Shown: positions 1 through 5,732, counted from the first letter of the stretch. The stretch is 5,732 bases of DNA from Chitinivibrionales bacterium (GCA_030593665.1 JAUVGS010000159.1:1-5732), one strand, 5' to 3'. Translations and numbers: made by a program. The notes: generated from the letters alone by a model not told the origin.

Positions 1-737
1 AGAAAGGGAATAATCCTTTTCGGAGTTACTACGATTACTATCATTGCAGTTATCGCTATACTTCCTGTTACCGCTATCCACACTGCCCTGGTTTGTGCAA
101 TGATTAGCATATAGACCAGAGTAAAATATGCAAAAACGGAAATGATATACCATACCCGGGAAAAATGAAACGTACCATACAATACAAATCCGGAGCAGAG
201 GAAAAGAAATGAAGTAAAAAGATTTCTATTGCCGAATGTTGCCTGGGGAGTTAACCTGGTAATATTAAAAAATTGCAATATATTCCAATACCATGCAATC
301 CCAAGAAACGCATAGAGCAATGTCAGAACTATGATCGATTTTATTACTATATGCCACTGAGATTTGTACGAATGTAACAGTCGAGATACCGTAAGAATAA
401 ATATGACAAATAGAAATGTTTTAGCGGACTCAAATAGCGATTCAGCACTATTGGTTGCATTTACTAAAGAGAGAATAGTGAAAAATAGAAATCCGAATAA
501 AGATATCTGTAAGAGATTAAGGGAAATGGTACTATGCTCATTCGATTTATGTAAAAACTGAGATACCGTACTATAGATAAGTAACCATAACAATCCTCCT
601 GAGAGGATAAGAAACTTAGGTAATAAACCAGGATCTATAGTATTTAATGAAAAGATTGCCGGAATGAGAAAAATCACCCAGAATATGAATAAAAACAGTT
701 TAACGGTATACTTGTGTGTAATTTTTTGAATATTCAT
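1..737 (-). CDS. O-antigen ligase/polymerase-family (Wzy_C-type) membrane protein, partial, C-terminus outside window
   Basis: I translated this frame from the complement of 735-737 (ATG) to the window edge; it is open for 245 codons plus two bases. The product is very hydrophobic, with helices around residues 14-31, 40-58, 75-92, 106-121, 130-150, 173-190, 195-214 and 218-237. Family marks of the O-antigen ligase/polymerase superfamily are visible: an early Asp-Pro-x3-Pro-Lys-Phe segment (35-42), an Ala-Thr-Phe-Gly-Asn-x-Asn segment (166-172) like the GNPN-type motif, and Gln-Thr-Arg-Ala-Val-Trp (215-220) at the place of the usual S/T-R-G-A-W motif, with Arg217. Such inner-membrane proteins join or polymerise undecaprenyl-linked glycan, for example onto lipid A core. 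Which of these it does cannot be read here, because the large periplasmic loop and any C-terminal TPR domain are missing. No strong Shine-Dalgarno sequence precedes the ATG. An in-frame stop lies at 759-761, and TTG at 756-758 is a possible alternative start. Base composition is AT-rich (20 of 60 bases G or C at 181-240). Confidence 0.75.
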   Translation of the reverse strand, partial: MNIQKITHKYTVKLFLFIFWVIFLIPAIFSLNTIDPGLLPKFLILSGGLLWLLIYSTVSQFLHKSNEHSTISLNLLQISLFGFLFFTILSLVNATNSAESLFESAKTFLFVIFILTVSRLLHSYKSQWHIVIKSIIVLTLLYAFLGIAWYWNILQFFNITRLTPQATFGNRNLFTSFLFLCSGFVLYGTFHFSRVWYIISVFAYFTLVYMLIIAQTRAVWIAVTGSIAITAMIVIVVTPKRIIPF

Positions 738-847
738 ACAAATTAATGCCCGTAACAATTACTTATGTACTTGTGTAAACCAGGAATATCGATAACGAAG
801 GTGTCTATATGTAATAAAGTATTTCATTTGAATTGGATCATAACAGC

Positions 848-887
848 CATACCAGAATAGCCCGGTATTAAAGAGATGGGTGGTATG
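848..887 (-). terminator. Weak inverted repeat downstream of the alcohol dehydrogenase gene
   Basis: Seven bases (848-854, CATACCA) are perfectly complementary to 881-887 (TGGTATG), with a 26-base loop. The bases at 864-868 (GGTAT) can pair instead with 849-853. The element begins 7 bases past the stop of the minus-strand dehydrogenase gene, where a terminator would sit. There is no T-run after it and the loop is long, so this is only a weak candidate. Confidence 0.2.
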
Positions 888-893
888 TCACTG

Positions 894-1934
894 CTAAAAT
901 GTATTAATTACTGTAACGCCGGTTCCACGAAAGCTATCCATAGTAACCAGTTCTTTCAGTGATTCCTCCAGGGTAATGGTATTTCCAATTAATTTTTGCA
1001 GAGGCAATTTTCCGGAATGAATCATTTCAAACAGGTCACTGTATTTATATGCCTGCATGCCATGACTACCAAGAATTTCAAGCTCATTCGCAACAATTTT
1101 ATCCATGGGTACGGCAGGATGGCAATAGTCTGCTACCATCAGTCCGACCTGGATATGTTTCCCGTGTTTCCGTAAATTGGCGATTGAGTTAAAACAGGTA
1201 GCGGGACTGCCGAGGGCGTCAAGGGAAACATGAACCCCGCCGTGGCTGATATCCTTTACCGCCTCGACTACATTCTCAACATCGTTGGCATTCACCGTGG
1301 CAGCAGCACCGATTGAGCGGGCGAAATCGAGTTTGTCGTCAGTAATATCAATAGCCACCACAGTGGCGCCCAGCGCATTGGCAATCATAATCGCGGACAA
1401 GCCAACGCCGCCGCAGCCGTGCACGGCAACCCATTGCCCGGCAGATACTCTGCCCTGTGCAACAATGGCCCGAAATGAGGTGATAAAACGACATCCTAAA
1501 CTTGCCGCAGTGACAAAATCGAGTTCTTCCGGCAGTTGCACAAGATTGACATCTGCGTAATTAACGGCTACGTATTCAGCAAACGAACCCCAATGGGTGA
1601 ATCCCGGCTGGAACTGCCGGTCACAGACCTGATGGTTTCCCGACATACATTCCGGGCAGGTACCGCACCCGCAGACAAACGGGAGTGTCACCCGGTCGCC
1701 GCTTTTCCACCGGGTCACCTCGTTGCCGACTTCTTCAATTACCCCGGCGAGTTCATGTCCGGGAACGTGGGGTAACGTTATATCAGGATCATGTCCCATC
1801 CATCCATGCCAGTCGCTCCGGCACAGCCCGTTTGCTTTCACCCGGATAACCACGCCGTCTTTTTCCGGCGCCGGATCCGGTACGTTCTGAATAGTCAACG
1901 GTTGGCAAAACTCTTCATACACTGCTGCTCTCAT
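894..1934 (-). CDS. Zinc-dependent alcohol dehydrogenase, medium-chain (MDR) superfamily, Zn_ADH6-like
   Basis: The 346-residue protein is full length for a medium-chain dehydrogenase/reductase that oxidises an alcohol or reduces an aldehyde in the cytoplasm. Catalytic zinc ligands are Cys38, His60-Glu61 (in Pro-Gly-His-Glu) and Cys148. Ser40 and His43 fit the proton relay. The structural zinc site is complete: Cys90, Cys93, Cys96 and Cys104, spaced 2-2-7. The Rossmann motif Gly-Cys-Gly-Gly-Val-Gly is at 173-178, and Asp196 at the end of the second strand favours NAD over NADP. The N-terminal run Cys-Arg-Ser-Asp-Trp-His-Gly-Trp (38-45) and the overall sequence resemble the uncharacterised CDD subgroup Zn_ADH6, which I recall from memory. 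The true substrate is unknown. The start is ATG with GGAGGA (complement of 1941-1946) six bases upstream, and the stop is TAG. It follows the symporter gene by 104 bases on the same strand. The middle of the gene is GC-rich (39 of 60 bases at 1381-1440), unlike the ligase-like gene to its left. Confidence 0.95.
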   Translation of the reverse strand: MRAAVYEEFCQPLTIQNVPDPAPEKDGVVIRVKANGLCRSDWHGWMGHDPDITLPHVPGHELAGVIEEVGNEVTRWKSGDRVTLPFVCGCGTCPECMSGNHQVCDRQFQPGFTHWGSFAEYVAVNYADVNLVQLPEELDFVTAASLGCRFITSFRAIVAQGRVSAGQWVAVHGCGGVGLSAIMIANALGATVVAIDITDDKLDFARSIGAAATVNANDVENVVEAVKDISHGGVHVSLDALGSPATCFNSIANLRKHGKHIQVGLMVADYCHPAVPMDKIVANELEILGSHGMQAYKYSDLFEMIHSGKLPLQKLIGNTITLEESLKELVTMDSFRGTGVTVINTF

Positions 1935-2003
1935 AGTATATCCTCCACCACGGCTCTTTTGTATTTTACCATGATTTTTAGTAATCCTTTTTGTAACCTT
2001 TGA

Positions 2004-2023
2004 ACGGGGAACCCTGAACCCGT
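2004..2023 (-). terminator. Short hairpin between the symporter and alcohol dehydrogenase genes
   Basis: ACGGG (2004-2008) pairs with CCCGT (2019-2023) around a 10-base loop, 15 bases past the symporter stop. The bases that follow on the minus strand are only mildly T-rich. It may be a leaky terminator or attenuate read-through into the dehydrogenase gene. The stem is short and this is a weak call. Confidence 0.25.
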
Positions 2024-2038
2024 GGACGGCCGCATTAT

Positions 2039-3361
2039 TTATTCCTCAATAAGCCCCTCCTGCTTAGCCACCGCATAGGTACACACCATATCGCCGGTTA
2101 CATTATTTGCCGTCTCGAACATATCGAGGATAGGGTTGATACCGAGTGCTAAAGCGACAATCACTGACACTTGTACACCATTCAGACCCATGGCTCCGAG
2201 AATGATAAAGAGCAGCATGAGGCTGCCGCCGGGAACGCCTCCCGCGCCGATTGAGGCGAGTACGGTTGTAATAACCAGCATGAAGAGGTCGCCAAGAGAT
2301 AGATCAATACCGAACATGTTCGCAGCGAGTATTGCAAACATGGGCAGGTGCACACACACACCATCCATATTGATCGTAGCACCGAGTGGCAGGGAGAAAC
2401 TTGCAATCTCATTTTTTACATGAAGTTTTTCTTCAATGGTTCTAATGGAGACGGGCAGGGTGGCAGCGCTGCTGCGAGTAATAAGTGCGGTGAGGATTGC
2501 CTGCTCCATATCTTTCATGATAGGGAAAGGATTCTGTTTAATCACCAGACCGAGCAGGGTCGGATACACAATAAAAACCATAACCAGAATACCGGCAATG
2601 ACGCCGAGCGTAACACTCACATAGGGGCCGACGATTTTAGGGCCATAAACGCCAAAGTTGACTATAGAGAGTGCCAGCACGCCGATGGGAGCGTATTCAA
2701 GTATCCAGTCAACCATTTTGAATATTGCATCACGCGCACCGGAGAAAAAATCGATAAGCATTTCCATTTGTTTAATGCGTTTCGGTTCACCGGTCGATTC
2801 TATGATAATCCTGATACTCAGGCCAAAGAGAACGGAGAATACGATTATTGCAAGAAAATTTGCGGAAGACAACGCCTGAAAAGGATTCTGGAACATTCCC
2901 ACAATCATATCGACAAAGGTACCGCCGGTTTGAGACTTTGCAACCAGCCCCTCCGGGGTAGTACCCAGACTTTTTGCAATTTCCTGCCATCCCTGGATTG
3001 CACCACCACTGCCGGGATTGATGAGCAGTGCCAATACCACACCGACCAGCGCAGCGAGGATGGAACAGAGAAAGTACCAACCGATAACTTTCAGGCCGAT
3101 ATGGCCGAATCGGCTGATAGGCAGGCTTGCCGCACCAACAATGAGTGAAAAGAAAATGACCGGGATAACAATCATTTTCAGCATGTTTACCAGGACCATA
3201 CCGAACGGGCTGACATAGGGTAAAACCTTGACCGCAACAGGTTGACCGGTACGGCTTGAGATATACCAGAGTATACAGCCTATAGCTGAACCTATAAGGA
3301 CCGCTGCGACTATACGGAGGAGTATTGATTTTGAAATGTACCATTGAAAGAGAGATTTCAT
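2039..3361 (-). CDS. Dicarboxylate/amino acid:cation symporter (DAACS/SDF family) with an altered substrate site
   Basis: The 440-residue inner-membrane protein has the length and full domain set of the glutamate transporter (GltP/Glt-Ph/EAAT) family, which moves amino acids or dicarboxylates inward with Na+ or H+. Hairpin 1 is seen as Thr-Arg-Ser-Ser-Ala-Ala-Thr-Leu-Pro (295-303), the NMDG motif at 331-334, hairpin 2 as Gly-Ala-Gly-Gly-Val-Pro-Gly-Gly (372-379), and the last helix as [12 protein letters not shown] (413-424). Asp413, Asn420 and Asp424, matching Glt-Ph Asp394, Asn401 and Asp405, are kept. The residues that grip the acidic side chain are not: Glu416 stands for Arg397, Val335 for Thr314 and His338 for Tyr317. 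Asn409 also stands for Asp390. Transport of neutral or basic amino acids, or another solute, is therefore more likely than glutamate or aspartate. The ATG start has AAAGGAG (complement of 3371-3377) nine bases upstream. No confident promoter was found. The next gene downstream is the alcohol dehydrogenase. Confidence 0.95.
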   Translation of the reverse strand: MKSLFQWYISKSILLRIVAAVLIGSAIGCILWYISSRTGQPVAVKVLPYVSPFGMVLVNMLKMIVIPVIFFSLIVGAASLPISRFGHIGLKVIGWYFLCSILAALVGVVLALLINPGSGGAIQGWQEIAKSLGTTPEGLVAKSQTGGTFVDMIVGMFQNPFQALSSANFLAIIVFSVLFGLSIRIIIESTGEPKRIKQMEMLIDFFSGARDAIFKMVDWILEYAPIGVLALSIVNFGVYGPKIVGPYVSVTLGVIAGILVMVFIVYPTLLGLVIKQNPFPIMKDMEQAILTALITRSSAATLPVSIRTIEEKLHVKNEIASFSLPLGATINMDGVCVHLPMFAILAANMFGIDLSLGDLFMLVITTVLASIGAGGVPGGSLMLLFIILGAMGLNGVQVSVIVALALGINPILDMFETANNVTGDMVCTYAVAKQEGLIEE

Positions 3362-3400
3362 AACGGTAAGCTCCTTTGTTTGGGGATATTTTTATATTTG

Positions 3401-3409
3401 AGGTACTAA
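3401..3409 (-). repeat. TTAGTACCT, copy 1 of 3
   Basis: Exact 9-mer (AGGTACTAA on the plus strand) lying in the symporter upstream region, 39 bases before its ATG. Further copies are at 3818-3826 and 4409-4417. Confidence 0.4.
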
Positions 3410-3583
3410 GAGAATATAAATTGTAGCGGTTTTGATTAAAATTGATTTACTATAAAAGGACATTTATTTATGGAAGTGTGTATAATGATGAGTTTTTTAA
3501 TCAGTGTCGGTCCGGAAAGTATCTGTTCGCCGTCATTGTCACTTTCGTTCTGAAGCATATAGAAAAAGTTAAAAATTTACAAA

Positions 3584-3598
3584 GTGCCCTTCAGGGTA
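3584..3598 (+). repeat. Degenerate 15-base repeat, copy 1 of 2
   Basis: GTGCCCTTCAGGGTA matches 3789-3803 at 14 of 15 bases. Bases 3585-3597 region can fold as a 5-bp stem (TGCCC with GGGTA, one G-T pair) around a TTCA loop. Both copies are followed by GTTTTTC, here at 3606-3612, seven bases after the repeat. Confidence 0.5.
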
Positions 3599-3608
3599 TT
3601 TCTTAGTT

Positions 3609-3652
3609 TTTCTTATACTCCACTTGTATAAGGAATACCAGCCTATCGGCTG
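3609..3652. other. Two adjacent stem-loops in the spacer
   Basis: CTTATAC (3612-3618) pairs perfectly with GTATAAG (3626-3632) around a 7-base loop, and the stem extends by one wobble and two A-T pairs to 3609/3635. Four bases... after a gap at 3636-3638, CAGCC (3639-3643) pairs with GGCTG (3648-3652) around TATC. No T-run follows on the plus strand; on the minus strand the bases beyond the second stem are A-rich. A structured RNA or leader is possible; a simple terminator is less likely. Confidence 0.4.
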
Positions 3653-3721
3653 AAACTATTATATCTCCTGTGCTTTCTGTTATTTTTTTCGGCCGGAAAC
3701 AACAAAAACTATACATAGAAA

Positions 3722-3749
3722 CAATCCCGATGCTTTTTAATCGGGATTG
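3722..3749 (-). terminator. Strong 10-bp hairpin, possible terminator of the SH3-like gene
   Basis: CAATCCCGAT (3722-3731) is a perfect complement of ATCGGGATTG (3740-3749), with an 8-base loop (3732-3739). It lies 107 bases past the stop of the minus-strand gene at 3857-4309. On the minus strand the stem is followed by a moderately T-rich tract (TTTCTATGTATAGTTTTTG), not a clean T-run. A terminator is the simplest reading, but the distance and broken T-tract leave room for an RNA leader or protein-binding palindrome. Confidence 0.45.
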
Positions 3750-3788
3750 AACCACGACAATGTTCAGAAGGGTAAAAAAACGCGCATG

Positions 3789-3803
3789 GTGCCTTTCAGG
3801 GTA
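3789..3803 (+). repeat. Degenerate 15-base repeat, copy 2 of 2
   Basis: GTGCCTTTCAGGGTA differs from 3584-3598 by one base (T3794 for C3589). That change turns a C-G pair of the small stem into T-G, so pairing is kept. GTTTTTC follows at 3808-3814, four bases after the repeat, and a TTAGTACCT copy comes right after it. Confidence 0.5.
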
Positions 3804-3817
3804 GAATGTTTTTCATA

Positions 3818-3826
3818 AGGTACTAA
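3818..3826 (-). repeat. TTAGTACCT, copy 2 of 3
   Basis: Exact 9-mer 30 bases past the stop of the SH3-like gene. With copy 3 it shares the longer TTAGTACCTTA. Confidence 0.4.
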
Positions 3827-3856
3827 AATTCAAGACTTTTGCAATTACCTCTAGCG

Positions 3857-4309
3857 CTATTCTTTCTGCGGTTGTTTAAACTTTAACTCCTGGATTTTTT
3901 TATAATTGAATATCTTATCATCGTGCTTGATACAGTCGTCCAGAATAAATCCTATCCCTTTTTTATGAATTATTTTAAACCACTCAATATGAAAACCTAT
4001 TATTACGACTATTTCGTCCTTTTTAACTTTATATTTTTTCTTGCTGGTAATATCCGGTTGTTGATAGGCACCACAATTATCCGCGATAATCCCGACAATC
4101 GTATCGATTATTTTCGTTTTGGATAACTCTTTCCGTATAACGGCATGGATTGAGTCAAGTCTCGCTTGAATACTGTCCGTTTTATTTCCAAGCTCAATCT
4201 GAGATTGCTCCAGGCTGTCAATACTTGTTTTCATTTCATTTGACGTTTGTGAATACAGTATAAATGGAATTACCAGAACCGGAGCGAATGTTTTTAGATA
4301 GTTATTCAT
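3857..4309 (-). CDS. Small exported protein with helical region and probable SH3-like domain
   Basis: A 150-residue protein that I do not recognise as a named family. Residues 8-20 form a hydrophobic segment after Lys6, fitting a short signal peptide or membrane anchor; no lipobox cysteine is seen. Residues 24-66 are polar and helical, with spaced Ile/Leu (Ser-Leu, Ile-Gln, Leu-Asp, Ile-His) that suggest a coiled coil. Residues 72-127 resemble a bacterial SH3-like fold: an Asn-Cys-Gly-x-Tyr start, then Tyr93-x-Val-Lys-Lys-Asp-Glu-Ile-Val-Val-Ile, Trp110-Phe-Lys, and Gly118-Ile-Gly-Phe-Ile near the end, matching the usual order of a gly/asp turn, a W-x-K/R-V strand and a G-x-x-G-W/F-V strand. 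Such domains often bind peptidoglycan or peptides in the envelope, but no ligand can be read here. Cys79 and Cys126 could pair. The ATG start has AGGA (complement of 4318-4321) eight bases upstream. The preceding gene ends 104 bases away and a terminator lies between, so joint transcription is doubtful. Confidence 0.8.
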   Translation of the reverse strand: MNNYLKTFAPVLVIPFILYSQTSNEMKTSIDSLEQSQIELGNKTDSIQARLDSIHAVIRKELSKTKIIDTIVGIIADNCGAYQQPDITSKKKYKVKKDEIVVIIGFHIEWFKIIHKKGIGFILDDCIKHDDKIFNYKKIQELKFKQPQKE

Positions 4310-4333
4310 TGAGAGTATCCTAACTTGTTAAAA

Positions 4334-4367
4334 GAAACTAACGCGGGATAAACCCGCAAGTAAGTTC
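4334..4367 (-). terminator. Rho-independent terminator of the cysteine-rich membrane protein gene
   Basis: GCGGG (4343-4347) pairs with CCCGC (4353-4357) around ATAAA. An imperfect extension with small bulges reaches roughly 4334 and 4367. On the minus strand the stem is followed by a T-rich tail (GTTAGTTTCTTTT). It lies about 46 bases past the TAG stop of the upstream gene and about 25 bases before the next ATG. A weaker 6-bp hairpin (4380-4385 with 4394-4399) precedes it. Confidence 0.65.
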
Positions 4368-4408
4368 CTTATCAGATTCCTTTCTAAAAAACAAGAAAGC
4401 ACTCTGTA

Positions 4409-4417
4409 AGGTACTAA
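4409..4417 (-). repeat. TTAGTACCT, copy 3 of 3
   Basis: Exact 9-mer that overlaps the TAG stop codon (4414-4416) of the cysteine-rich membrane protein gene. It shares the extended TTAGTACCTTA with copy 2. Confidence 0.4.
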
Positions 4418-5664
4418 TTACAATCTTTCGTTTTACATGCTTTCAGATAAATCCTCGCTTCAACCTTATCAGCCTTTTGAGGGTCATAGAAAATTGCACT
4501 ATAGCCGCTGGTATTCAATGATTGCAGCTTCCATACGACATCAACTCCCGAACCGTCGGGCCTGAAAGTTATCTGCGATGGAGTGTACTTGAGACTGCCG
4601 CTCAACTGGAATACCTTTTCTTTTCCGGTTACAGACACCCTCTGTTCATAGATACCTGATTGGGGCGTAACATCCTGAAAGCGGATAGTTCCATGGTATT
4701 GATCATCTTTAAATGTATAAGCGGAATTAAAAAACGGCTGGGTTAGTTCCGTTGCCGGAGTTGCCGGTTTTTCTTTTTGAACCGGCTCTTCCTTCCGTAT
4801 TACTTCTTTCTTCTCTTCGATTTCTTTTTCTGTAATTTCTGCAAGTGATTCAATTTTATCCTTTTGTACAACGGGTTTTTGAGTCAATGGAAATGAACCG
4901 ATTTTTTTATCAAAGAGTGATTGAATGTCGAGGTATCTATATAGAGCAAATGATATTCCACCAATGATAATCAGGATAAGTATAATAATAAAAGGAGTTT
5001 TTGATTTTTTCTTTGATTTCTTTTTTATCTTCAGTGAGGATGGCGGTGGCCCGGATATTGCAAGCGTATCATTAGTTCTGTGAGGTTCATTATTGTATGG
5101 TGAGCTGGGTATAGCCGTATCAGTTGTTGCCCAATCATCATCGGGTTGAGGTTCCGGATCATCGGCCATTTTAGCCGCCAGTTCGGCAAGCGGGGTGCCT
5201 GCAAAATTGGATACAACGTCCTGCGTGGAAGAGGGGTCAATAGTGGATGCCGGTTTAGCCTGAATTTTTTCGCGAACCGAGGCTTCCATATCATCAAGAT
5301 CCGATCGTTCAATAGCCTCTTCTGAAGCAAGAGGTGTCGGGCGCAGGGGAGCGGTATGGTTTTCCCACCATTGTTTTGCATCTTCCGCGGCGACATTCAG
5401 GTCTAGTCTCCTTTTCCGCGCACCCTGTTTACAGATAAGAATCGGCTCGTGCTGCATGATTGAAATGGATTCACCCTGCTCAATCATCGGGGCAAGTTTT
5501 TTCTTTACCGCAGCCTGAGTCAGAGCATCCTTGCGGAATTCGACAACCTCCGGAGATATATACAGGTAGCCGGTGTCTTGAGGTATCTGCGTTACGGTGC
5601 AGGGGCAATCATTATCGGAGCAATAACCGATACCCTGAACCGGTTCGCATTCTATGTAATCCAA
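4414..5664 (-). CDS. Unrecognised single-pass membrane protein with N-terminal cysteine cluster
   Basis: A 416-residue protein of no family I can name. Its N-terminal domain (about 1-111) carries Cys6, Cys15, Cys20 and Cys22, plus Cys78 and a Trp99-Trp100 pair; the clustered cysteines suggest a small metal site. Residues 112-210 are a Pro/Asp/Ser-rich linker. A lysine patch (212-222, eight Lys) precedes one membrane helix at about 224-242, so by the positive-inside rule the N-terminus is cytoplasmic and the rest lies outside the inner membrane. Residues 263-306 are a Lys/Glu/Pro stalk, and 311-416 look beta-rich, ending with Cys410 and Cys415. The layout resembles bitopic envelope proteins that link a cytoplasmic sensor or adaptor to a periplasmic domain, but that is inference. 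The start codon is TTG (complement of 5662-5664), chosen for its ribosome binding site. The frame is open upstream to the window edge, so a longer form is not excluded. A terminator follows, and the SH3-like protein gene lies 104 bases downstream. Confidence 0.85.
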   Translation of the reverse strand: MDYIECEPVQGIGYCSDNDCPCTVTQIPQDTGYLYISPEVVEFRKDALTQAAVKKKLAPMIEQGESISIMQHEPILICKQGARKRRLDLNVAAEDAKQWWENHTAPLRPTPLASEEAIERSDLDDMEASVREKIQAKPASTIDPSSTQDVVSNFAGTPLAELAAKMADDPEPQPDDDWATTDTAIPSSPYNNEPHRTNDTLAISGPPPSSLKIKKKSKKKSKTPFIIILILIIIGGISFALYRYLDIQSLFDKKIGSFPLTQKPVVQKDKIESLAEITEKEIEEKKEVIRKEEPVQKEKPATPATELTQPFFNSAYTFKDDQYHGTIRFQDVTPQSGIYEQRVSVTGKEKVFQLSGSLKYTPSQITFRPDGSGVDVVWKLQSLNTSGYSAIFYDPQKADKVEARIYLKACKTKDCN

Positions 5665-5671
5665 AAGGTGA

Positions 5672-5676
5672 CTCCT
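5672..5676 (-). promoter_or_regulatory. Ribosome binding site that sets a TTG start
   Basis: AGGAG on the minus strand, seven bases before TTG at 5664-5662. There is no ATG nearby in frame (the first internal Met is residue 60), and the cysteine-rich domain begins right after the TTG, so this site decides the start of the 416-residue protein. Confidence 0.7.
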
Positions 5677-5732
5677 GGAAAATAGGGTTGCTGAAAATAT
5701 TTGTTTAAACTGATGACAGATAAAAAATAAAC

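Larger units (their letters stand above)
3362..3856. other. Gene-free spacer of about 500 bases rich in hairpins and short repeats
   Basis: No convincing gene lies here. Moving along the minus strand it holds a TTAGTACCT copy (3818-3826), one copy of a degenerate 15-base repeat (3789-3803), a run of seven T (3774-3780 on that strand), a 10-bp hairpin (3722-3749), two adjacent hairpins (3609-3652), the second 15-base repeat (3584-3598) and another TTAGTACCT (3401-3409) about 40 bases before the symporter start. It must contain the 3' end of the SH3-like gene's transcript and the symporter promoter or leader. AT-rich stretches near 3390-3460 could hold promoters, but I could not pick a well-spaced -35/-10 pair. 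The hairpins could equally belong to an untranslated leader, a small RNA or a dispersed intergenic repeat. Confidence 0.6.

Noticed and set aside
364..561. 65-codon plus-strand frame near the left end
   Set aside because: It is antisense to the ligase-like gene, which has family motifs in its own frame.
2348..3148. 266-codon open frame on the plus strand, antisense to the symporter
   Set aside because: It lies wholly opposite a well-conserved transporter gene. Its product is rich in His, Asn, Gln and Arg with no fold-like pattern, as expected of an antisense shadow.
2787..3344. 185-codon open frame on the minus strand inside the symporter gene
   Set aside because: It is a different frame of the same strand, has no family features, and the main frame encodes a recognisable symporter throughout.
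894..3361. A dedicated transporter-plus-dehydrogenase catabolic operon
   Set aside because: The genes are adjacent and co-directional, but a 104-base gap with a hairpin, and no other pathway gene, leave the link unsupported.
3470..3553. 27-codon plus-strand frame with AAGGA nine bases upstream of ATG
   Set aside because: The ribosome binding site is acceptable, but the peptide is very short, no promoter is clear, and it would be the only plus-strand gene. Not enough to call.
3436..3558. 40-codon minus-strand frame from ATG at 3558
   Set aside because: No ribosome binding site precedes it, and the last third is a low-complexity read of AT-rich sequence. It could be a relic, but nothing supports a gene.
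3603..3812. Minus-strand frame open for 69 codons across the hairpin-rich spacer
   Set aside because: The only ATG (3714-3716) leaves 37 codons without a good ribosome binding site, and the frame runs through the 10-bp palindrome and repeats, so openness is probably chance.
5031..5396. 121-codon minus-strand frame inside the membrane protein gene
   Set aside because: It is an alternative frame of the linker-coding region; its Arg/Pro/Leu-rich product has no recognisable features.
1..5732. CRISPR array, tRNA, insertion sequence or defence island
   Set aside because: I saw no regularly spaced repeats, cloverleaf sequence, transposase frame with terminal repeats, or defence-type protein domains on either strand.

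Overview
The window is a stretch of a bacterial chromosome in which every supported gene lies on the minus strand. In order of transcription they are an unrecognised single-pass membrane protein (5664-4414), a small exported protein with a probable SH3-like domain (4309-3857), a dicarboxylate/amino acid:cation symporter (3361-2039), a zinc-dependent alcohol dehydrogenase (1934-894), and the N-terminal two thirds or so of an O-antigen ligase/polymerase-family membrane protein that runs off the left edge (737-1). An O-antigen ligase-type protein points to a Gram-negative, lipopolysaccharide-making organism. Nothing here fixes the phylum.

Right part (4310-5732). The 416-residue protein has a cysteine-rich N-terminal domain, a low-complexity linker, a lysine patch followed by one membrane helix, a charged Lys/Glu stalk and a beta-rich C-terminal domain. 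It starts at TTG with a good ribosome binding site and ends at a convincing intrinsic terminator. The next gene encodes a 150-residue protein with an N-terminal hydrophobic segment, a helical region and an SH3-like C-terminal half. It is probably a separate transcription unit.

Middle (3362-3856). About 500 bases hold no gene I can support but do hold structure: a 10-bp perfect hairpin, two adjacent hairpins, two copies of a 15-base degenerate repeat, and two of the three copies of the 9-mer TTAGTACCT found in the window.

Left part (1-3361). The symporter is full length and keeps the family's cation-binding motifs. However, the positions that hold the side-chain carboxylate of aspartate or glutamate in characterised relatives are changed (Arg to Glu, Thr to Val), so its substrate is probably not an acidic amino acid. 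The alcohol dehydrogenase 104 bases downstream has all its zinc ligands and an NAD-type Rossmann fold. The two could share a transcript, but a weak hairpin lies between them and no common pathway is evident. The ligase-like gene at the edge is clearly more AT-rich than the dehydrogenase beside it.

I see no CRISPR array, tRNA, rRNA, insertion sequence or recognisable defence system. The most interesting leads are the altered substrate site of the symporter, the unrecognised two-compartment cysteine protein, and the repeat- and hairpin-rich spacer.
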